Of a stretch of 24,104 nt of DNA, positions 1-8,800 are shown piece by piece. A program made the translations under genes and the position numbers. Origin of the DNA: Cercozoa sp. M6MM (lineage: Eukaryota > Endomyxa: Ascetosporea); NCBI GenBank assembly GCA_040357565.1, contig JBDODJ010000161.1; one strand, given 5' to 3'. The notes under the pieces are model-generated. The model did not search any database. It was not told where the DNA came from and saw only the letters and a program-made list of their open reading frames with translations. Within the stretch, counting starts at the first letter, position 1; each line of letters begins with the position of its first letter.

Positions 1-50
<50 letters not shown>
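1..50. repeat. (CA)n microsatellite at left edge
   Basis: An uninterrupted CA dinucleotide tract runs from the first base to about position 50. The last readable exon of the neighbouring minus-strand gene runs into it as an open GTG/TGT reading frame, so the exon end cannot be placed. The tract sits at the window edge and is probably where the assembly broke. Confidence 0.95.
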
Positions 51-53
<3 letters not shown>

Positions 54-1457
54 TTGGAATTACAGTCAAACAAGAGCTGTCGGAGCTGACGCGTATCTTT
101 ATGAAGGCAGACCGTCCCCCGTTGGGACCTTCAGTTTGCTGAAGTGCAGACCCGTCGGATAAGTGAGCATAGATTGGAGTGGGTTTTAGTTCATTCGGTA
201 CCTCGAGTCTAACTGCGGTATCTGAAGCTTCGTCTCGCGTAAACTACAATCCCGGGTAGTGTAAATCCTGGCGCAAGCTCCAACAAAAACTGATTGTAAA
301 TTTACCTGAACGAGAGTAGAGTCGAACAGGGGCACAGGCAGCTCACGATCAAAGCTCACGAGCATCTGCACTCGCGTCTTGTTGCTCGGAACCGGACCTT
401 GATCCCCATTGAGGAAGTCGATGAGCGCGCTTTCACCCGGCACTGGTCTTTGCAGAAGAACGAGCGGCTCGAGACGAGTTTTTTGTTTTTGCGGGCCCTC
501 CGGATTCACGGACACTAGCGCAAATCTTGTTGGACGGGCACGAAAGAGGACATAGAAACTGCACAGTCATACAGTCAAGGCAGAGACGTTTTTCCGCAGG
601 AAACTGTCAGAAATGTTGTTACGTGTATGGGTTCGCGAACTGCCATTGACGGTCCAGAGAAGATTGGGCTGGTCGTCGCGGTGCATTGGGTGCCACAGCT
701 TCGATGAAAGCGCAAGGTTGCACGCTTGCAGTACCATACTCTACAGAGTGTGCAAACAGGGGTGGTAACATGTTGCATGTTGCAGTTGACCCAGTTAAAT
801 TGGCGAATTTTCGCTGTACCCTCGATCGAGAGCTCCTTGCCTACAGGTGGGCCAGAAGTGAAGTTGTTTCGCCCGATGAAAGCTTCATCGCCGACGATTT
901 CGATGCGGGCGGGACACGTGTCAGCCGGTATAACTCTCGAGACGATCCCCGGAGTGCGTCTTTGTGCACTGGTACCGACAAAACGAGATGTCCGATCCAT
1001 TCGCATGCACGGCGCCAGGGATGAAGCCGCACGCTGTTCCTCCAATTCGAAGATGTCGGTTGCTTCATCTAGTGAAAATTTAAACTCAAAGCTGCGTCAG
1101 AGTATACTACCGGGTTATCCACCATGACCAACTGAAAATGTACCTGAACCGCTGAGGGCTTTGTCGACAATTGGGAGGCAAACCTGAGCGTGTATTCGAC
1201 GTCCTTGAAGCGGATGCAGAGAACTTTGTGGGATGTCAGACACCAAGGTATGAAGCACCATGCGCCTGTAAAGAAACCCAACCGCAGGGAATTTATTCGA
1301 TAACTTTTCAGTCTGATAAGGTAAGTTGCAGTTCATGTAAAGGAAGATACGAGGCACCGACAAGCATGGCTTCAAGAGGGGAGAACCCGTCATTGCGCAG
1401 AATGTCGTCCACCGTAACTTGAGCCATCAAACGGTTTCTAAATTTACTCATAGTCAT
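1..1457 (-). CDS. Unrecognised protein, six exons read, 3' end missing
   Basis: I do not recognise this protein. Proposed exons on the minus strand are 1457-1351, 1265-1144, 1068-820, 740-623, 558-306 and 243 to the window edge. All five introns (62-85 bases) are GT-AG and phase-matched, giving at least 340 residues. The start is the first of two nearby ATGs (1457, 1451); a five-codon upstream ORF beginning at 1468 overlaps it in another frame. No signal peptide or membrane segment is seen. The first 80 residues are mixed helical. From about residue 100 the chain is rich in short alternating hydrophobic stretches such as CPARIEIVGDEAFIGRNN, FYVLFRARPTRFALVSVNPE and RVQMLVSFDRELPVPLFD, which look like a beta-sandwich domain. 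That fold is inference only. The gene start lies 179 bases past the stop of the cysteine-rich gene on the same strand. Confidence 0.75.
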
Positions 1458-1636
1458 GACGTACGCATAGAGATAACACGCTGGATGGGTTACATTAAAG
1501 TCAGTTTTAGTAAAATTTACAAATTAAAGATATTGTAAAGTTACACAGAAAAGACGGACGTCGTGTTTGCTATCGCCCAAGGGAAATCTGTTGGCAGAAG
1601 GTGTTGTGAATTCGAGCCGGGCTGGTGAAGGTAAGT

Positions 1637-2795
1637 TTAAGGTCCACCAGAGATGAAGTCGAACGGAATGTTCGGATCCACGTTGTTGTCAGAACCCGCC
1701 AGTAAAGCTCGGGGTCGGGCTGCGTCCAATGTTCTGTAAAGGGATATGACAAACATAGAGACGAGAGACTTGAATGTCTGCACGCACCTGACCGAGAGAT
1801 TTAGAGAAGAGCTAAATACAAACTTACAAGGACATTCGAAGACTCCGGTCGGCTCGTGACACAGCAGCAGTACCCGGGTAAATGCAGGTACTTCTGGCAC
1901 ACCGGGCCTCGACGTCAATTAAAGCGAGCTGCTGTGCTGTGCAGTCAATAAATATTATATTACAAGACACAGGAATGCACGCCGTTTCACTAGAACTGGA
2001 GAGGTTTCATACTAGTAGATACTACAGACTGTAACACTACTGTAAGTTTACCTTTGCTGAATTGCGTCAAGCGCTCCATGAAGAAATTCTAAAATAAATT
2101 TACAAACTGAACATTCACGGTATCACAGGTGCACTGCACAGTTAATGACAGGGATAGGATCATACGAGTTTGTCTTCTTTGCTTGAATAGAGAAACGCGT
2201 CTTGACAATCCTCATGCGCGCGGCATTGGCCTCCTGCCAGGCACCATTGACTCGGTCCGCACACCATTGGTGCTACATTACATTAGGTGCGAAGTCACTT
2301 GAGCTGGTGCATCGGCTGATCATGGGATTCAGGAACTGTTTTTGAGTACCTTGAGTGCTGCTATAGACACAGTCGGCATCTACGGCACAAGAGTCCAACG
2401 CAGAGCAATACCCTGACGTCAAACACCACAACTGTGGCGAAAAACACTGCCCATGGGGACGGAAGGAAATGTAACTACAGTACCGACACGGTTCCAACTT
2501 GTACCAGGTAAATGCGGTATAAGTTGTTGTACTGAAACAAAGCGGTTTCTGGGATCACAACTTTGCTTTTCGCACTGATTTACAATACAAACCAGGCCGG
2601 CATTGCACTCGTCTGATTTCTGACACACATCCCCCTCGCCCTTTTTAGGTACTGGCGTCACCTGCACTCAAAAACACGTGTATACACGGTGTAGTGAAAC
2701 GACCTCCACCCAAGCATTTAGTGACTGCAAATTACCTGACCTTGCGTCGCCTGCAGCCACAAAAACGTAAACAGTCGGATCGCACCACAGGGCAT
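1637..2795 (-). CDS. Small secreted cysteine-rich protein
   Basis: Proposed exons are 2795-2736, 2661-2533, 2497-2350, 2272-2166, 2088-2052, 1936-1828 and 1733-1637, giving 228 residues and ending in TAA. Exon 1 is exactly a signal peptide: MPCGAIRLFTFLWLQATQG, with cleavage expected near the intron. The mature N-terminal half is cysteine-rich. Residues about 31-60 carry GDVCQKSDECNAGLVCIVNQ, which resembles the C-x5-C-x5-C-x4-C spacing of EB or Dickkopf-like modules. Two related units follow, one containing QCFSPQLWCLTSGYC and the next VCGPSQWCLAGGQC; both end in a cysteine pair followed by a Tyr-Ser-Ser motif. The C-terminal third has only two cysteines and no recognisable fold. The smallest intron is only 35 bases (2532-2498). 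The last two exons are less certain than the first four. Export and disulphide bonding are inferred from the signal peptide; the function is unknown. Confidence 0.75.
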
Positions 2796-3019
2796 CGTCA
2801 ACTCAAGCGAACGAACAACAGAAACCAACGGCAGCCGCTCGCTCCATGCACTTTGAAGCCACGGGTCGTTCTATCTACCTCTAAACTACACAGCAATGGC
2901 GTTTTTTGAAAAAATGCGAAACCCCGCTGGAATTCTGTGACGACAGCGCAGATGCGCAACCAAGCAAACGAAAAAAAGTACGGTGAGCGAGGAACAGGAC
3001 GTTCGTTTTACCGTTACTG

Positions 3020-3161
3020 TGCACTTGGCAATTGCAACAGAGCTGGAACCAACTGACTTGGGCCCGGCAACGAATGACGTGAACGCCGCGGCAGAAATTG
3101 AATTCGATTAACGGTGAGCAACGCAAACTGAAACGCAACGAAACTGCAATTGCCAAGTGCA
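3020..3161. repeat. Inverted repeat, 17-base arms
   Basis: The arm TGCACTTGGCAATTGCA at 3020-3036 is the exact reverse complement of the sequence at 3145-3161. The arms are separated by 108 bases. The right arm sits in the spacer just after the first copy of the direct repeat. No target-site duplication or transposase is visible, so I do not call it a mobile element. Confidence 0.85.
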
Positions 3162-3216
3162 GCAACCGAACGTAACTTACGGTGAGCAACGCAAACTGAA
3201 ACGCAACGAAACTGCA
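3111..3216. repeat. 38-base direct repeat, period 68
   Basis: Positions 3111-3148 and 3179-3216 are identical over 38 bases, beginning ACGGTGAGCAACGC and ending AACTGCA. A shorter related stretch containing ACGGTGAGC occurs at 2980-2988. The second copy ends 22 bases before the stop codon of the minus-strand gene at 3238, so the repeat lies in its 3' UTR. Confidence 0.9.
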
Positions 3217-3237
3217 GACGAGGAAAACGGTTCGATA

Positions 3238-4082
3238 TTACTGCTGAGAGAAATCCAGCTTGACAGGCGTGTTGAAGTCGAAGCGCAGTTGTGTGAAGTC
3301 CCTGAACTCGTCAAAGGCATTTTCGGCTTCAAACAGAAACTGACGACTTCCATCGGCGAGATCCTCACAAAGAGACTCCATCACAGACAGTCCTGCAGAA
3401 CACAACCAATCCTCGAAAAAAAGGCGACTGATTCAATGCGTATACCTTTCTGAGCTTGTTGCGAGATTCGCGCCAAAGAGAACTTCTCAACTCGAGAGGA
3501 CAACAGGCCAGCAAAGGCGCGTATTCTTGCCGTCTGGCGGTACTGTGTCCATTCGCTGTTTTCCTGCAAGTGGGGAGTGAAGAACGGAAATGCACGGACT
3601 TCGGGAACAGCGGAAGGATACATGTGGCGTGTACTCGCACACTTCCTCAATTGAGAAAATCGAGTCAAAGCTGAGATTCCGCGATGAAACAATCAACTTT
3701 TGCTTGGCGATATCTGTGCAAGTCGGGATGAACAAAACACTGGAAGCGAGAACTGCCATGTTCGTGTTTTACCGAGCAAGGAGACTTCGCAAGCGACAAC
3801 GCCTCCACCAAGGCCGAGTGTACGTGCCCAGCCAGGCACGGCAGACACACAGGTAATAACTCGCGACGACGTTAGCGTTTGCTTGAGCGCATCGAACTTT
3901 CGCTCGAACAGGTCCGACTGCTTCACGCTACCAAGTGAAACCATCAGAGCAAAGAAGTCGAATACAGCCACCAACAAAACAAAGACAGAAACTGTACTGC
4001 TCAGCGCTAGAATTCGGGTATTTCTGCAACCACGCTGAGACCACGCGCTGCCATGGATGTCTGCGCGATCAAACACCACCAT
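3238..4082 (-). CDS. Small protein with one membrane segment, function unknown
   Basis: Proposed exons are 4082-3773, 3713-3622, 3563-3446 and 3392-3238, giving 224 residues. The three introns are 59, 58 and 53 bases, all GT-AG and phase-matched. The start is the first ATG after an in-frame stop upstream. Residues about 24-52 form one hydrophobic segment (ILALSSTVSVFVLLVAVFDF and onward), read as a transmembrane helix or uncleaved anchor. The following stretch is polar and helical (QSDLFERKFDALKQTL), and the last two exons (RIRAFAGLLSSRVEKFSLAR; FLFEAENAFDEFRDFTQLRF) look amphipathic or coiled. Residues about 77-103 are glycine-rich and unlike the rest, so part of exon 1 could be intron. I recognise no family. 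The gene diverges from SYF1 across 349 bases. Confidence 0.7.
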
Positions 4083-4431
4083 CCGAGGGCACAGAATCAC
4101 CCCGAAAAATGCGCGCAGTTCGCTGATCGCTTATTCGATCAGTCCGCAGATTGCTAAGTTACCTGTAAACGTGCTCCTGGGCAAATTCCATGCTCTTAAT
4201 ACCAGATAAGTACACCAAGCACTAAGCAAAACTCTTATTCGTTAAGAGTCTTGCGAATTTATGCCATTGGCTCACACGATCCGAATCTGAGCCCGAAATT
4301 TCGATTTTAGTGAACACCTGTCTGTCCGCCAAGTGTACGTGTGTGCTCGCAGCGAAACATCGGACACTGTAGTGCTCGATACGCTGGTCGAAGGAATTAG
4401 TTTTTCTTTTGGCCCACCACAGAACCAACAA
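4083..4431. promoter_or_regulatory. Divergent promoter region upstream of SYF1
   Basis: This 349-base stretch separates two start codons facing away from each other, so it should hold both promoters and both 5' UTRs. It contains a small perfect hairpin at 4231-4249. The frame leading into the SYF1 ATG at 4432 is open upstream to about 4333 but has no earlier ATG. No TATA box is obvious. Confidence 0.5.
4231..4249. other. Small perfect hairpin
   Basis: ACTCTTA and TAAGAGT form a 7-base-pair stem around the loop TTCGT. It lies about 180 bases before the SYF1 ATG, within the divergent promoter region. A stem this short can arise by chance. Confidence 0.5.
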
Positions 4432-5830
4432 ATGCCGGTGTTGGACGCTGCCGAGCTCGCTGAGCTGTTCCTGCGTGATGATGTGGCCAACGATTGGGAG
4501 GAACAGGTCGCTCGCGCGCCCTACTCGCTCAGAACGTACAATATCTTTCTCGATTGGCAAGAGTATCCACAATTCGGTTTTGTGTTCTGCTTTTAGTTGG
4601 CTGCGTTACGCCGAGGCCGTGGAGGTAGCCTTAGTTTCCTCGTCTGTCATTTGTGAAATACGCTGACGCGTTGTACAGGCTGCGTCATCGGATGCGGCGC
4701 TCCGAATCTATGTGTACGAGCGTGCCTTGCAGTTCCTGCCGCGCAGTTACAAGCTGGTGCGTCTCCCAGTGTCTCCTACTGTATCTTGATGTGATCCCTA
4801 ATGTGTGCTTTACATAGTGGATGCGTTACCTGCGATACCGCAAGAGTCGCTGGTATGTCTGTTGATGTGTGTTTAGTCTAGCGGGTGGTTTTTATGTACC
4901 TCCGTGTTTGAGTGCAGTGCGAAACTGTGCCTCACCGACAACGAATTCGAAGAGACCAACCACGCGTTCGAACGCGCCCTGTTGCACTTGTCTAAAATGC
5001 CTCGTGTCTGGTACACCAGTACGCTACGATTGTCACCTAGTGCTATTCCTCCCCTGGGTAGGCTGGAGTATGCCGACTTTTTGGAGTTCCAGTGTCGTGT
5101 CACTCGCTGCCGTCGCGTCTACGACCGGTTTGGCCTGTCCATACCATTCTCACCTGTCTGTGACTGTCCCTGTGTATCCCTATCTGCATCTACAGCTGCC
5201 TGCAAGCACTGCCGATCACACAGCATGCGCGCATCTGGCCGCAGCTGCTCCGCTTTGTCGAGCGCGTCGGCTACGGCGCTTCGCTGAAACGCGTACCCTT
5301 CCGCGCGGATAGCTGAGTGTCACTTGAGAGACTGACCCGTTGAGGTACGGTCTGTGTTTGTGTGGGCAGAAGAAGGGACCGAAGATGACAGTGTCGGGCG
5401 AGCGACCGACGTGTCCCAAAACGGCGCGAGCCGTGTACGCGCGCTACGTGCAGCTTCGACCGGAGGACTGCGCGCGTTTCTCCAAGCTGCTGCGTCGCAT
5501 CGGCGACTACGACGGTGCCGCGCTCCTGTTGGCACGTGCTGTTGGTACCCCCTGTCACGTGTTTGACTGGTGATAAACGTGCATGTGTCACCTGGTGTGT
5601 CTGTGTCTGTGTGACCCAGGTGTCGGTAACCACGAGGTCATTGTTGGCGCCGACGGTTCGCTGAGCGCGCCCGTGCTGCTCAAGGTGAACACCAAGCACG
5701 CCGTCGACTGGTCGCTCGAGGGCCAGGACGCTGCCAAGAAGGGCAAGAAGAAGGGCGACCAGAAGAATGCCGGCTACCAGGGAGCTGACAAGTCGGCCGA
5801 GGAGGCGGTGCATATGCATATATTATATTA

Positions 5831-5880
<50 letters not shown>

Positions 5881-8800
5881 TACACTGTACTACAGAAGGA
5901 GCAGCAAGAGAAGCAGCGCAAGCTGTGGCACGAACTCTGCACACTGTCGGTACAGATGGACATGCATGCAATGCTTGTAGCCACATATGTGTACGTGCAC
6001 AGGTCCGCCACGCACACAGAATCCGCTCGGTCGACGTGGCCGCCTTGCTTCGCAGCGCCATCGAGAACAGTGGTACAACACGCTGTGTGCTAGGTGGGGG
6101 AGGGGTCATGTCTGCATCCGCGCGGATCTAGGTGCCGAGCAAGCGGGTGACGTTGGTGACCTCTGGGTGGCCTTGGCCGACTACCACGTGCGTCTGGCGC
6201 AGTTCGAAGTGGCACGTGGTACCTCCGTCCTCTGCCGTCTGGTCTAAGCTGGTCGTGGTGCCACTGTGTGTCTGTGTGAACAGGCGTGTTCGAGGAGGCA
6301 CTGCAGTCGGTGTCGTCGGTGCGCGCACTGGCGACAGTGTTCGACGCCTACACGGAGTTCGAGGAGGCACGTGTGTCGGCCAAGCTGCAGGACGCTGAGG
6401 AACAAGAAGACACCGAGGGTACTTTCTGTTGCCTTAAACAAGGCTGCGTCCAGATGGACCGTTGTTTGTCCTTGTACCGTTGTTTGTACCGTTGTTTGTA
6501 TCGTTGTTTGTACCGCTGTGTCAGTGGCCGAAACCGACATTCTGGCCGCCGATGATGTCGACATGCATATGGACCGTTTGGACCACCTGCTGCAGCGCCG
6601 TCCTCTCCTCGTGTCCTCTGTACAGGTAGCCTGCACCCTGTCTGCTACCCTACCTTTTACCCCTACTCCCCCCTTGTGGCTACAGTTGCGACAGCGACCC
6701 AACAGCATCGATCACTGGCGTCGTCGCGCCGAAATATTCAAGCAGAAGGACGACGCTGTCAATGTCGTTCGCACCTACGCTCAGGCGCTGCGGTATCTCT
6801 TTACCCCCCTACCCCTCCCCTTTACCCCCTACCCTTTACCCCCTTTGCACCTGTCCCTTAACCCCCTGTGTTCAGTGCATTGAGCGAAGACGCCGAGTCG
6901 GCAGCGAGAGCGGAACCGCGCGGTGCTTTGCCGCTGCTGTGGACTGAGTTGGCACGGTACGTTTCGGACCTGGTCCTGTACACAGTCCAGTTGGACCGTA
7001 CATATCACATATGCGCAGGTACTACGAGGACAATGGCTCCTACGAGGAGGCACGGCAGGTGCTCGAACGCGCCGTGGAAGCGCCGTTCGCAACGACTAAC
7101 GAACTCTGTGTCGTGGTACTTTTTACCCCCCCATCCCCTTACCCCCTACCCCTTACACCTACCCCTTACACCTTTGCCCTTACCCCTACCCCTTACACCT
7201 TTGCCCTTACACTACTCCCTTATCTGTTTGCCCTTGNNNNNNNNNNNNNNNNNNNNNNNNNNNNNNNNNNNNNNNNNNNNNNNNNNNNNNNNNNNNNNNN
7301 NNNNNNNNNNNNNNNNNNNNNNNNNNNNNNNNNNNNCTTCCACACGCGCTGCTTGATGGGGTTCGTTTTCCCCCCCCCCCCCCCCCGTTACCCCGACCAT
7401 CTATTCTGTAGAACGCGGGCAAGCGCGCCTTGGAGGTGGCGCGACGTGCGTGTGCACTGCCGCCTGACCATATTGTCCGACAGGTACAATAGACTTGTAC
7501 AACAGACTTGTACAACAGACCTGGTCCGTTTGTACTGGGTATATGGACGTGTTGCTGGACAGGGCATGCGACTGTCGGGCTTTGCGGCGACGGTGCCGAT
7601 CAAGCAGCGCGTGTGGAAGGAGCTGCGTCTGTGGACACTGCTGGCCGATCTGGAGGAGTCGTTCGGCACACTGGACACCACACGTGCCGTCTATGACACT
7701 GGTACCAACTGGACCACTGACTGGACTGCCTGGACTGGACTGGACCACTGACTGGACTCACTGGACTGGACTGATACTCCATGTGTATGTGCAGTCATGT
7801 CGCTCCGTCTGGCAACGCCGCAGCTCGTGTTGAACTACGCGCGTCTGCTGCTGACTCGGTACCCTCCTTCCTGCAGCCTTAGCTGTGAAACGTGTCGTAC
7901 AAACAGACCGATTGATATGCCATAACATTGTAGCCGGTTCTTTGACGACGCGTTCAGCGTGCTCGAGCGCGGTGTCTCGTTGTTCCCGTTCCCGCACAAC
8001 CTGTTGCTGTACAAGGTGCGCTCGACCTTGTGTCCTCCCCTGTGTCTGTGTCTGTGTCTGTGTGTTTGTGTCTTGTGTGTGTGTATGACCTCCTCTCTGT
8101 GTGCAGACATACCTGCAGCACTTTGTTCAACGCTACGGCAGCACGGACGCCGGTGCCAAGAACCACGAGCGTGTGCGCCAGTTGTTCCGTCAGGTAGACC
8201 CATCATCCTACCAGCACTATCAACATACACAGTGCCTGGTAAGCACGCTTGTTTCTGCAAAGGCACTGCACGCGATCCCGTCTCTCGAGAGCGCCGACGA
8301 CAACCATTCGCAGCAGAGCGCCGTCAGCAAGGCACTCGGCGAGGTCAGGTAGATGACCCCCCGCCCCCTTGCCTTGGTAGATACATGGTTCATGCGATCG
8401 CAGCAAGACCAAGGCCGAACGTCGACAGGAGATTACGACGGCAGTGCGCGAGGTACCTGTCCTGTCTCTTTGTGTATACTTGCATATGTGTATGTGTGTG
8501 TGTATGATTACAGCTGGTGGGCGAGTTCGTCGCGTTTGAGGAGTCGCTTGTGGAGGGCGCTGGCGACGGCGTGACGACGCGACAGGCGCTGGACGTGCTG
8601 AAGCAGGGCGCTATGCGACTGCGTGCTCGCGATCGACTCGACATGATCAAGGTGCGCCTTCTCTTTGGCCTTATTGCTTCCTTCTCATTGCTTCCTTCTC
8701 ATTGCTTCCTTCTCATTGCTTCCTTCTCATTGCTTCCTTCCCATTGCTTCCTCCTTAATGTTTAAACCCAACTGCACGCTGTGACAGGTGCTAGCACACA

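Larger units (their letters stand above)
2796..3237. promoter_or_regulatory. 442-base gene-free stretch with repeats
   Basis: This lies between the stop of the 3238-4082 gene and the start of the cysteine-rich gene, both on the minus strand. It must hold the 3' UTR of the first and the promoter and 5' UTR of the second. It contains a 38-base direct repeat and a 17-base inverted repeat, listed separately. No clear TATA box was seen, and the short ORFs here show no convincing coding character. Confidence 0.5.

Noticed and set aside
686-1127. Two overlapping plus-strand ORFs of 112 and 133 codons
   Set aside because: They lie antisense to exons 3 and 4 of the minus-strand gene, whose introns and phases fit perfectly; the plus ORFs have no splice or start context.
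3020-3161. MITE-like DNA transposon
   Set aside because: Only 17-base arms are present, with no target-site duplication visible; reported as a repeat only.
3157-3453. Plus-strand ORF of 98 codons rich in charged residues
   Set aside because: It is antisense to the last exon of the 3238-4082 gene and runs through the direct repeat; the minus-strand reading gives a better protein and joins to three other exons.
6793-7411. True telomere or chromosome end
   Set aside because: The C-rich tracts are imperfect and lie inside introns, with coding exons on both sides.
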